Shown here: positions 1 to 5,099 of the stretch, in pieces
Position numbering within the stretch: position 1 is the stretch's first letter
Layout: each line of letters opens with the position of its first letter
Assembly: GCA_027296925.1 (NCBI GenBank)
Contig: JAPUIP010000284.1
Span: forward strand, 1 to 5,099
Source: Candidatus Poribacteria bacterium
Lineage (GTDB): Bacteria > Poribacteria > WGA-4E > PCPOR2b
Direction of reading: 5' to 3'
DNA length: 5,099 bases
Position numbers and translations under genes: made by a program
The notes under the pieces: model-generated
What the model saw: the letters and a program-made list of their open reading frames with translations, nothing else
Told to the model about the DNA's origin: nothing
The model's database searches: none

Positions 1-8
1 GCTTTCAC
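1..8 (-). CDS. 5' end of a divergent gene, product unknown (partial)
   Basis: Only the first codons are inside the window: GTG AAA GC (Met-Lys-Ala if the third codon is GCN). The start is called from a strong Shine-Dalgarno (AAGGAGG, minus strand 20-14) five bases upstream and a perfect-consensus promoter further up. An ATG overlaps this GTG at 10-8 but is followed at once by TGA, so GTG is the only workable start. The gene is transcribed away from the alcohol dehydrogenase. Nothing can be said about its product; a shared divergent control region makes a regulator or pathway partner of the dehydrogenase possible, which is inference only. Confidence 0.55.
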
Positions 9-13
9 ATAAG

Positions 14-20
14 CCTCCTT
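14..20 (-). promoter_or_regulatory. Strong Shine-Dalgarno deciding the divergent GTG start
   Basis: The minus strand reads AAGGAGG at 20-14, nearly the full anti-16S complement, with a 5-base spacer to the GTG at 8-6. It is much stronger than any other ribosome binding site in the window and is the main evidence that a gene begins at the left edge. Confidence 0.65.
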
Positions 21-61
21 ATGAAGTCTCCAGATAAAATTCGTTATGGATAAATTCGAGT

Positions 62-79
62 GCGATTAGCCAGCGATTA
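62..79. repeat. Direct repeat GCGATTA, 11 bp apart
   Basis: GCGATTA occurs at 62-68 and again at 73-79, so the start-to-start distance is 11 bp, about one helical turn. The second copy overlaps the minus-strand -10 box (81-76) and the first lies over its predicted start of transcription (about 69). This is the arrangement expected of a repressor site with two half-sites on one DNA face. The repeat is short and could be chance. Confidence 0.3.
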
Positions 80-105
80 TATCACCAAAGTTTGTTCGGT
101 GTCAA
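76..105 (-). promoter_or_regulatory. Perfect-consensus sigma70 promoter with extended -10, leftward
   Basis: On the minus strand there is TTGACA (105-100), an 18-bp spacer, then TATAAT (81-76), preceded by TG one base upstream (84-83), giving the extended -10 form TGATATAAT. Transcription should start near 69, giving a leader of about 60 bases before the GTG at 8. Both hexamers match the consensus exactly, so strong expression would be expected unless repressed. Confidence 0.8.
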
Positions 106-133
106 CAACGAAAAAATGTGGAATTCTAGCCGC

Positions 134-162
134 TTGACACGCATAGGCATTCTGTCTATAAT
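134..162 (+). promoter_or_regulatory. Perfect-consensus sigma70 promoter, rightward, for the dehydrogenase
   Basis: TTGACA (134-139), an optimal 17-bp spacer, and TATAAT (157-162). The predicted +1 is at about 169. The -35 boxes of this and the leftward promoter are 28 bp apart, with an A-tract (111-116) between them that could act as an UP-like element. The leader to the ATG at 205 would be about 36 bases. A GTG sits exactly at the predicted +1 (169), so a leaderless start is the alternative. Confidence 0.8.
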
Positions 163-204
163 GATGGCGTGCAATCGATAAAAAAATCAGCGAAGATCAA
201 CGTT

Positions 205-1239
205 ATGAAACAGAAATATCGCGCGGCCGTTCTTCATTCTGCGGGAGAGATACAGATTGATGAACGCTCATTTTCACCCCTTCAATCCGGCGAAGCGGTA
301 ATCCGCGTGCAGTTTGCCGGCGTTTGTGGTACAGACATTGCATTGTTCTCCGGCGATTATCCCGTCCCGCTGCCGTTGGTATTGGGGCACGAATTCGCCG
401 GGGAGGTCGTGGAGGTCGCCTCCAAAGCTGATGCGGGCTGGATCGGCAAGCGTGTCACGGCGGAGATTAACAACACGTGTTGGGCATACCGTAAGGAAAA
501 ATTTTGCCTTGCCTGTGGGAAAGGATTGTCCACTCACTGTACCGAGCGAACAGTGGTCGGTATCATCAATTATGATGGCGCGTATGCAGAATACCTGCGT
601 GTCCCCGTTGGGAATTTACACGCCTTGCCGGATGGGGTTTCGTGGGAAACGGGTGTGTTCATTGAGCCACTTGCCGCGGCCATTCAGACCTTTGAAATCA
701 CGCCGATTACGCCATCAAACAGGATTGTGGTTTTGGGGGTCGGGCGATTGGGCTTGCTGATATGTGCGGTGGCGGCTTTTAGGGGTGCACAGGTCTGCGC
801 GGTCTCTCGCTCTCAATCCAAATTGGATCGCGCCCTGGCATGGGGGGTAACCGCTGCCATCCGTGCCGGTCAGCCCGACTGGATTGCGGCGGTTCGTGAA
901 TGGACGGGCGGACTTGGCGCCGATATCGTCGTTGAGGCAACGGGCAGCCCGGAGGGATTATCCCTTGCGTCGGAAGTTGTTCGCCCGCGAGGCACGATTG
1001 CCCTGAAAAGCACGTGTGGATTGCCGGCGTCGGGAATTGATGTCACAAAGTTGGTGGTCGATGAAGTGCAGATCCACACTTCGCGCTGTGGTCCATTCGC
1101 AAAGGCGATCGGATTGCTGACCCGCCAACCCTTGCCGGTTGGTTCACTAGTTTCGGAGATTTACCCACTAGATCAGGTCTCTCAAGCAATTGAGCGGGCA
1201 AAGTGGACGACAAAGATACTGATTCAACCGAATGGGTAG
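205..1239 (+). CDS. Zinc-dependent medium-chain alcohol dehydrogenase-like protein
   Basis: A 344-residue NAD(P)-dependent oxidoreductase of the medium-chain dehydrogenase/reductase superfamily; substrate unknown. Visible: the N-terminal GroES-like domain with catalytic zinc ligand Cys41 in GVCGTD, then GHE (61-63), and the third ligand Glu154 in EPLAAA. The RTVVGI-DGAYAEYL-NLH stretch (115-139) resembles a poorly characterised MDR-like subgroup. The structural zinc lobe has Cys92, 101, 104 and 112; the spacing C-x8-C-x2-C-x7-C differs from the usual C-x2-C-x2-C-x7-C. The Rossmann motif GVGRLG is at 178-183. The second beta strand ends in VSRS, without the acidic residue of NAD-specific enzymes, so NADP may be preferred (inference). 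Start: ATG 205 gives the family's typical M-K-x-x-x-x-A beginning. The GTG at 169 lies at the predicted transcription start and adds 12 unrelated residues. The Shine-Dalgarno is weak (GAAG at 192-195). The length is normal for the family. Confidence 0.9.
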   Translation: MKQKYRAAVLHSAGEIQIDERSFSPLQSGEAVIRVQFAGVCGTDIALFSGDYPVPLPLVLGHEFAGEVVEVASKADAGWIGKRVTAEINNTCWAYRKEKFCLACGKGLSTHCTERTVVGIINYDGAYAEYLRVPVGNLHALPDGVSWETGVFIEPLAAAIQTFEITPITPSNRIVVLGVGRLGLLICAVAAFRGAQVCAVSRSQSKLDRALAWGVTAAIRAGQPDWIAAVREWTGGLGADIVVEATGSPEGLSLASEVVRPRGTIALKSTCGLPASGIDVTKLVVDEVQIHTSRCGPFAKAIGLLTRQPLPVGSLVSEIYPLDQVSQAIERAKWTTKILIQPNG

Positions 1240-1265
1240 GATTTACTGGGCGATAGCTAATGCTT

Positions 1266-1294
1266 GAAAGGGTTTGCAACCTTTTCTGTGTTTT
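1266..1294 (+). terminator. Probable intrinsic terminator after the dehydrogenase
   Basis: A 9-bp stem with one G-U pair (1266-1274 with 1278-1286) closes a TGC loop and is followed by TGTGTTTT. The U-tract is interrupted, and much of the stem is A-T, so termination may be partial. It lies 27 bases after the stop codon and just before the next promoter, which fits its role. Confidence 0.45.
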
Positions 1295-1302
1295 GGTCCA
1301 CA

Positions 1303-1311
1303 TGATATACT
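1303..1311 (+). promoter_or_regulatory. Extended -10 promoter for the TPR lipoprotein gene
   Basis: TGATATACT matches the extended -10 form (TG-N-TATAMT-like) with hexamer TATACT at 1306-1311. No good -35 is seen at 16-18 bp, which is tolerated for extended -10 promoters. Predicted start near 1318, with a 34-base leader to the ATG at 1352. The same layout occurs before the DUF3179 gene. Confidence 0.5.
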
Positions 1312-1351
1312 TTTACACCAGCGTAACGTGGGGTGACCGCCGGGTGAAAAC

Positions 1352-1990
1352 ATGATGATGAGACAGATTCAATACGCAACATTTGCACAAGTTATCGTGT
1401 TGTTGGCATTCATCTCCGCGACGGCTCTGGTTGGCTGCGGTCCTGACTTCGATAACCCGCTAGACCCCAAGAACAATCCCGGTGGCTCCGTATTGATTGA
1501 CACGGGCTGGACAAGCTACGAACGTGGGGACATTGACGAAGCCATTACAAAGTTCCGTCAAGCAATCAACCTCGCCCCGCAGAATGTCGATGCACGCGTT
1601 GGACTAGGCTGGAGTCTTTTTCTGGACCAGGACGCCCAGGGCGCAATCAATGAATTTCAGTCCGCACTCAATATGGATGCGAACGCTGTTGATGCCCACG
1701 TGGGGCTCGCCGGCGCATTTCTTTCCATAGAAGCATACCAATCCGCTATTGATCACGCACAAGCAGCGTTGCAACGACGTCCCAATTATACCTTTGTTCA
1801 CAACCCGCTGATTACCAGCGAAAACCTTCACCTCGTCCTTGCAGAAGGGTATTATTACCTCGGCGACTACACGAAGGCGATGGAAGAGATTGCGACCGTA
1901 GATGCCTCCGTCGAGATTGATCCGGACAACGTCGAGTCGGATCTTCTGCGGGCGCTGGAAGAACTCACGCAAAGTGTCGATGGCAGATGA
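1352..1990 (+). CDS. TPR-repeat lipoprotein, function unknown
   Basis: A 212-residue predicted lipoprotein. The hydrophobic segment (about 14-28) ends in the lipobox L-V-G-C, with Cys29 as the lipidated residue. After it comes CGPDFDNPLDP, a linker style seen in lipoproteins of several uncultured phyla (from memory). About four tetratricopeptide units follow, roughly at 46-78, 80-112, 114-146 and 159-192, each with the W/G-Y-A-x(n)-P signature (for example A-I-x-x-F-x-x-A-I-x-x-x-P). TPRs make a protein-binding scaffold, so this is probably an envelope adaptor; the partner is unknown. Three ATGs in a row (1352, 1355, 1358) leave the exact start open. The weak Shine-Dalgarno GGGTG (1342-1346) is 5 bases from the first and 8 from the second. 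It is followed closely by the next gene, likely an operon. Confidence 0.85.
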   Translation: MMMRQIQYATFAQVIVLLAFISATALVGCGPDFDNPLDPKNNPGGSVLIDTGWTSYERGDIDEAITKFRQAINLAPQNVDARVGLGWSLFLDQDAQGAINEFQSALNMDANAVDAHVGLAGAFLSIEAYQSAIDHAQAALQRRPNYTFVHNPLITSENLHLVLAEGYYYLGDYTKAMEEIATVDASVEIDPDNVESDLLRALEELTQSVDGR

Positions 1991-2036
1991 CCTGTTGGAT
2001 CTCTGCGATTACGCATTATATCTCCCGCAATACGCA

Positions 2037-2807
2037 ATGACATCACGTTTGACGATTGTTAACTCATACCGATCTGAGCGATTCAAATTGCAAGTATGGA
2101 TGTGTCTGCCGCTGGCATGGCTTGCACTTTGGGGAAGCGCAGCCGACGGGCAAATGATGTCAAATCTTCATAATGTCTTCCTGATTGAGAAGGGCCAAAT
2201 CTACTTCGACTCAGGATACAATCACGGCATCCGAGAGGGAATGCACTTTCAGATCTACCGTATCGATACGAATGGGCAGCCGGTCAAACTTGCGCGGATG
2301 GTGGTTACGGCGACCTTCGATCAGGCGTCCAAAGGCGCGTTGGTTGAGGAAGATATTGGTGTCGAGGTGAAAATTGGCGATCGGGTTGAGATACTACCAA
2401 TACCGGAGCAAACAGCAGCAGGCGTGGCAGAACGCGCTACTCGCATGCCGCTTTCGGCGTCGCAAACGGGAACAGGCGCGCGCGCCCGGCATTGGTTCAC
2501 ATTGGGCGGGGGAATAGTTGCGGGCGGGCTAACGCTACACTTCCGCAGCAGGATGAACGATGCACATGACAAATACAACGCAGCGATAAACCCCAACGAT
2601 ATCGTTAAGTTCCGAAATGACACGGAGAGTCACCTGTGGCGATATCGCATTTTTGCCGGGGTTTCGATGGGGCTGTTGGGATATTCTGTATACAAACTGT
2701 TTTTGCCCCCAAATCCAGCAAGCACAGATGGCCTCCCCATCAGCCCGACGCTCTACCCTGAATTTTCCCACCGCCACGTTGGCGCGACTTTTCGCTACGC
2801 TTTCTGA
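2037..2807 (+). CDS. Exported or membrane protein of unknown function with two hydrophobic segments
   Basis: Not recognised as a named protein. From the ATG at 2037 it has 256 residues. A basic N-terminus precedes a hydrophobic stretch (about 18-36) ending GSAADGQ, which looks like a signal peptide. A small beta-rich domain follows (about 44-121): VFLIEKGQIYFDSGYNHGI, then REGMHFQIYR and KIGDRVEILP, resembling a domain common in envelope proteins where a 'built to be G-x-x-x-G-M/D-x-F-x-V-Y' pattern ends in GDRV. Two hydrophobic helices (about 152-169 and 204-222) flank a polar hairpin with Y-x-x-A and DIVKFR. The C-terminus VGATFRYAF alternates and ends in Phe, like the beta-signal of outer membrane proteins. 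The start is uncertain: no good Shine-Dalgarno precedes ATG 2037. An in-frame ATG at 1980 overlaps the lipoprotein gene and could be translationally coupled, but it adds 19 residues before the signal. The frame is open from 1902. Confidence 0.75.
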   Translation: MTSRLTIVNSYRSERFKLQVWMCLPLAWLALWGSAADGQMMSNLHNVFLIEKGQIYFDSGYNHGIREGMHFQIYRIDTNGQPVKLARMVVTATFDQASKGALVEEDIGVEVKIGDRVEILPIPEQTAAGVAERATRMPLSASQTGTGARARHWFTLGGGIVAGGLTLHFRSRMNDAHDKYNAAINPNDIVKFRNDTESHLWRYRIFAGVSMGLLGYSVYKLFLPPNPASTDGLPISPTLYPEFSHRHVGATFRYAF

Positions 2808-2823
2808 ACGGATGCCGCTTCCG

Positions 2824-3888
2824 CTATTCATAAACAGTTGTTTCAGGATGATAGCGTGCCCAGGCAAACCAGTAGACATTTATCGCCGGCAGCCGCTCAA
2901 GCAACTTCCCTTTGAGTTCGCCTTCGGTCGCTGCACCTGTAATCAGATTCCATGTCGTCCCCGTTGTGGTATCCCTCGCGAAATAGCCTTGAGTCGGCTC
3001 AAACGTTAATGTTTGCCCGTCCACCGTACGGCGAAAAACGGCGGTCGCGCTTGAATCCTTATCGTGGAACGCGAGCAGTGGCACGCTCTCTAACACGTCA
3101 TTGATGATCGGTGTCCTCTCAAAAGCTGGAAAAGGATAGGCGCGATAGTTTTCATTGACCTGAACGCCGACAACCAGTTCTTTATTCATCAAGCGATTAT
3201 CCGTATATCGTGTTCCACTGATGCCTGTGTCGGGACCGGCATGGTAACGCGCGTAACTATCGAATTTTCGCTCCTGCATCCGTCTCTCTGGATGGCGCAA
3301 ATCGTAAGGCACCGAAAGCACTTTCGTCTCCGGATGATTGCGTCTCCAATCCTTCCAGGCGATGCGCGGCATGCCAGCCAACATCGTCAACCGCTTGCCT
3401 TTGAGTTCCCCTTTTACCGCTTCGCCGGTGATGTGCGACCAGAGGGTGCGCGTTTGATGGTCATACATCAGCAACGCATCACGCCAGAGCCTGCCGGAAA
3501 CGCCAAACGTGTAGGTCTGTCCATCAAGCTCACGGCTATACACGATAGCCGTCTTGCAGAGCGGTCACCAGGTCGTGGCGATTTTCACGCCGCCAACCAC
3601 GTCGTTAACGATTTCGTGCCCATTCAGGAGATAGATGGAATAGGCGTGGCTTTCGCCGTTGAAACTGACGCCAATCACCGGGGCGTCATCCTTGAGTTTC
3701 GCTTCGCTCGCCGGGGCAAACTCCGGGTTCTTAATCGCTGGAATTGCGTCGAAAGGCAGCACTTCCATGATGCGATCGCCAGAGTAATCCTTTGTCGCTG
3801 CGATGGCGCTCAGCCGGCTTGAATCCGACACGCAAGCGAACAGTGCAAAAGTGGTTGTTATCAACAGGGCAATCAGACTTCTGTGCAT
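2824..3888 (-). CDS. DUF3179-family putative selenoprotein (in-frame UGA read as selenocysteine), likely lipoprotein
   Basis: A 354-residue DUF3179 protein if the TGA at 3567-3565 is read through. Residues 1-19 form a signal with lipobox-like L-F-A-C (Cys19), so it is exported and probably lipid-anchored. The first DUF3179 repeat (about 70-192) contains NGHEIVND (89-96), then ATTW, Sec108-P-L-Cys111, KTAIVY and FGVSGRLW. The second repeat (about 239-354) has VVGVQVNENYRAYPF, VDGQTLTFE, GTTWNLITG and FAWARYHPET. At Sec108 the family has Cys, in a CPLC motif. The second repeat has D-K-D-S at this place (276-279). No other stop or frameshift is present. UGA is an ordinary stop elsewhere in the window, which argues against a changed code. 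Start ATG 3888 has Shine-Dalgarno AAGGGA 7 bases upstream of it. The gene is convergent with its left neighbour (16 bp apart). The family's activity is unknown; U-x-x-C suggests thiol redox chemistry in the periplasm. Alternative: a pseudogene by one nonsense change. Confidence 0.8.
3525..3567 (-). promoter_or_regulatory. Candidate bacterial SECIS element next to the in-frame UGA
   Basis: On the minus strand the TGA (3567-3565) is followed by 12 bases and then a perfect 8-bp stem: ACGGCTAT (3552-3545) pairs with ATAGCCGT (3539-3532). The 5-base loop is CGTGT (3544-3540). The lower part can extend by CAAG (3556-3553) pairing with CTTG (3528-3525), leaving GAG bulged on the 3' side. Known bacterial SECIS elements (E. 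coli fdhF type) lie inside the coding region about 11 bases past the UGA, with G and U in a small apical loop that SelB binds. Here the loop begins 20 bases after the UGA and has G as its second base. No bulged U like that of fdhF is seen in the upper stem. Confidence 0.75.
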
Positions 3889-3894
3889 CTTGTT

Positions 3895-3900
3895 TCCCTT
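3895..3900 (-). promoter_or_regulatory. Shine-Dalgarno fixing the DUF3179 start at 3888
   Basis: AAGGGA on the minus strand (3900-3895), with GGG ending 7 bases before ATG 3888. It selects this start over the in-frame GTG at 3954, which overlaps the promoter, and puts the signal sequence MHRSLIALLI at the N-terminus, as expected for an exported protein. Confidence 0.6.
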
Positions 3901-3944
3901 TCTAGAATCGTGATATGAGATCTGTTCTGTTTCTCGCGTGGACA

Positions 3945-3953
3945 AGTATACCA
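3945..3953 (-). promoter_or_regulatory. Extended -10 promoter for the DUF3179 gene
   Basis: The minus strand reads TGGTATACT at 3953-3945, with hexamer TATACT and TG one base upstream. No convincing -35 is found at 16-18 bp. The predicted start is near 3938, about 50 bases before ATG 3888. It is the same TATACT hexamer as in the promoter at 1303-1311. Confidence 0.5.
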
Positions 3954-4200
3954 CGACCCCAGAATATATTCGTAATTTAGCTCACGGATTACCTAATTTT
4001 TCGCCCTTGGTTAATGTGGAATTTCCCGAAAAAATATGATCGCTCCATGTTGGCTTTTGAACAGCAACGCATAAAAAAGCCCCGTGTGTAACGCACGGGG
4101 CGAAAGTGATTCCACAAATCCACCGACCGCAGAACGCATAGGTTTCTACACGGCGTAGCGGTAGGGTACATACGATGAGATACGACAGTTTCTTTTCAGA
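3954..4200. other. Gap between the DUF3179 and substrate-binding protein genes
   Basis: No credible gene is seen here on either strand. The left part (3961-4072) is A/T-rich with no clear signal beyond possible upstream promoter sequence. The terminator at 4073-4101 is described separately. The right part (4102-4200) would be the 3' untranslated region of the substrate-binding protein mRNA; it holds only a small CTAC/GTAG inverted repeat at 4146-4158. Confidence 0.6.
4073..4101 (-). terminator. Strong intrinsic terminator of the substrate-binding protein gene
   Basis: On the minus strand GCCCCGTG (4101-4094 side) pairs with CACGGGGC (4086-4079 side) in a perfect 8-bp G+C-rich stem. It extends inward by one G-U and one G-C pair around a 3-base loop and is followed by six T (4078-4073). 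There is no T-tract on the plus strand, so it acts leftward only. It ends the transcript about 100 bases after the stop codon of the substrate-binding protein and shields the DUF3179 promoter from read-through. Confidence 0.9.
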
Positions 4201-5099
4201 TCACGGCTCAATCTGCTGATGGAATTGCACTTGACCCCCTTGGATGCGAAGGATAACCGCGCTTTTGGTCGCGTGTCGATTGGAATTGTAGCCGATAAGC
4301 GTCGTCGCGCCAGTGTAGCCACGCGTGGCCGCGATTTGGTCACGTATCGCCGCGGGTTCCAACTGGTCCGCTCGGCGCATCGCCTGAACCACCAGCTTCA
4401 GCGCATCGTACCCTAACGCCCCCGGGCCATCCGGACTTCTCCCAAACATGGACTGATACGCCGAAATAAATTGGCGCGCCGACTCGTTGAGCGTGGCGCC
4501 GGTCTGTCCGGACGTCGGCGGGGCCGCTGAAAATGCGCTACTGAAAAAACTCCCTTCCACCGCTTGACTCCCCATCGACAGTAACTCGGGGTCATCCCAA
4601 CTGTCGGCACCGAGAAACGTTGCCGTAATGCCGGTCGCATTGGGTTGTGGAATTGTTCGTGCCTGCTTTATCGCCAGCGGCACATCGGGGACGAAGCCGG
4701 GCATGAAGATGACGTCCGGTGCAAATTGAGCGATTGCCGTCAGTTGGACGGTGAAATCGGTATCTCCCGACGTGTAGAACTCATGAGCGACGACGTTACC
4801 CCCGAACCCGGTAAAGTTGTCAATGAAGGTTTGCGATAAACCTTCGGAAAAGACATCTCCTTCTTGCGTCAAGACCGCCGCCGTGCTTGCCCTCAGCTCG
4901 CGGTCGGCAAACTGCGCCATCACTTTGCCTTGAAAGTCATCGGTAAACGCCGCCATAAACACGAAATCACCCGCGTCGGTAATCGTTGGGTTCGTGGCTG
5001 AGGTGGTAATCATCGGTATCCCATGATTCTGCGCGATGGGAGCAATTCTGACGGCATGCCGCGAGAAGTTGGGACCGATAATCGCCGCAACACCGTCTT
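4201..5099 (-). CDS. Branched-chain amino acid type ABC transporter substrate-binding protein (5' end outside window)
   Basis: The last 298 residues of a periplasmic binding protein of the LivK/Peripla_BP_6 type, which captures amino acids or related small molecules for an ABC importer. The frame is open to the right edge, so the N-terminus and signal peptide lie outside. The first visible residues, DGVAAIIGPNFSRHAV and then IPMITTSATNPTIT, are the family's ligand-binding segment. The next, F-x-x-AFTDDFQGKVMAQFA, and the DVIFMPGFVPD strand match the second lobe. GPGALGYDALKLVVQAM and the C-terminal strand (ILRIQGGQVQFHQQIEP) are also typical. The specificity cannot be read. The first ATG in the window (5013) is internal and not the start. 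It stops at TGA (4203-4201). A terminator follows directly, with no permease or ATPase gene after it, so it is the last gene of its operon or a lone binding protein. Confidence 0.92.
   Translation of the reverse strand, partial: DGVAAIIGPNFSRHAVRIAPIAQNHGIPMITTSATNPTITDAGDFVFMAAFTDDFQGKVMAQFADRELRASTAAVLTQEGDVFSEGLSQTFIDNFTGFGGNVVAHEFYTSGDTDFTVQLTAIAQFAPDVIFMPGFVPDVPLAIKQARTIPQPNATGITATFLGADSWDDPELLSMGSQAVEGSFFSSAFSAAPPTSGQTGATLNESARQFISAYQSMFGRSPDGPGALGYDALKLVVQAMRRADQLEPAAIRDQIAATRGYTGATTLIGYNSNRHATKSAVILRIQGGQVQFHQQIEP

Noticed and set aside
1995..2022. Internal promoter TTGGAT with TATATC before the second envelope gene
   Set aside because: The hexamers are poor and the predicted start would leave only about 8 bases before the ATG at 2037; co-transcription with the lipoprotein gene is simpler.
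2011..2040. Imperfect repeat of TACGCATTA/TACGCAATG as a mobile-element remnant
   Set aside because: It is only two short, non-identical copies within a coding overlap region, with no inverted ends or target duplication.
2824..3543. Independent 239-residue gene starting at the GTG at 3543
   Set aside because: It begins in the middle of a conserved domain and inside the SECIS-like loop, has no Shine-Dalgarno, and is in frame with the upstream half. It is the C-terminal part of the DUF3179 protein.
3565..3567. UGA read as Trp or Gly through a changed genetic code
   Set aside because: UGG codes Trp throughout, and three other genes here end naturally in TGA. The family residue at this site is Cys, not Trp or Gly.
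3565..3954. Short 129-residue protein ending at the TGA, with start at 3954
   Set aside because: The GTG at 3954 overlaps the promoter; the ATG at 3888 has a Shine-Dalgarno and a signal peptide. The product would stop just before the family's key motif.
4073..4101. Bidirectional terminator
   Set aside because: The T-tract exists only on the minus strand; the plus-strand side after the stem is CGAAAGTG-like.
4413..4640. Short minus-strand frames inside the substrate-binding protein gene
   Set aside because: They are shadows of the real frame, which matches a known family over its whole length.
1..5099. CRISPR array, tRNA or rRNA genes, insertion sequence
   Set aside because: No regularly spaced repeats, no cloverleaf-like or rRNA-like sequence and no transposase were seen on either strand.

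Overview
The window looks like chromosomal DNA of an uncultured, probably Gram-negative bacterium. Two genes encode predicted lipoproteins and a third product has a signal-like N-terminus. Promoters are sigma70-like, and three of the genes end in TGA, so UGA is a normal stop here. The mix of an atypical zinc alcohol dehydrogenase, a 'DNPLDP' lipoprotein with TPRs and a DUF3179 protein recalls candidate phyla such as Poribacteria or Latescibacteria, but that placement is a weak inference.

Layout. The left edge (1-168) is a divergent promoter region. It has two perfect-consensus sigma70 promoters back to back, one reading left into a gene of which only the first codons and a strong Shine-Dalgarno are visible, the other reading right into a zinc-dependent medium-chain dehydrogenase (205-1239). 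A probable hairpin terminator follows. Next on the plus strand come a TPR lipoprotein (1352-1990) and a membrane-associated or exported protein of unknown function (about 2037-2807), probably one operon. On the minus strand, convergent with these, is a DUF3179 gene (3888-2824), with its own extended -10 promoter. Further right is the 3' two-thirds or more of a branched-chain amino acid type ABC transporter substrate-binding protein (minus strand, running off the right edge), closed by a very clear intrinsic terminator at 4073-4101.

Main discovery. The DUF3179 gene is interrupted by a single in-frame TGA (3567-3565), exactly at the first Cys of the family's conserved CPLC motif. The reading frame is otherwise fully open on both sides and matches the family throughout. 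Twelve bases after the TGA is a perfect 8-bp stem with a 5-base loop containing G and U, the size, position and loop type expected of a bacterial SECIS element. The simplest reading is a 354-residue selenoprotein with a U-P-L-C redox motif, exported as a likely lipoprotein. Automatic gene calling would split it into two hypothetical fragments or call it a pseudogene. No selenocysteine machinery (selA, selB, selC, selD) lies in the window, so this rests on the motif, the frame and the RNA structure.
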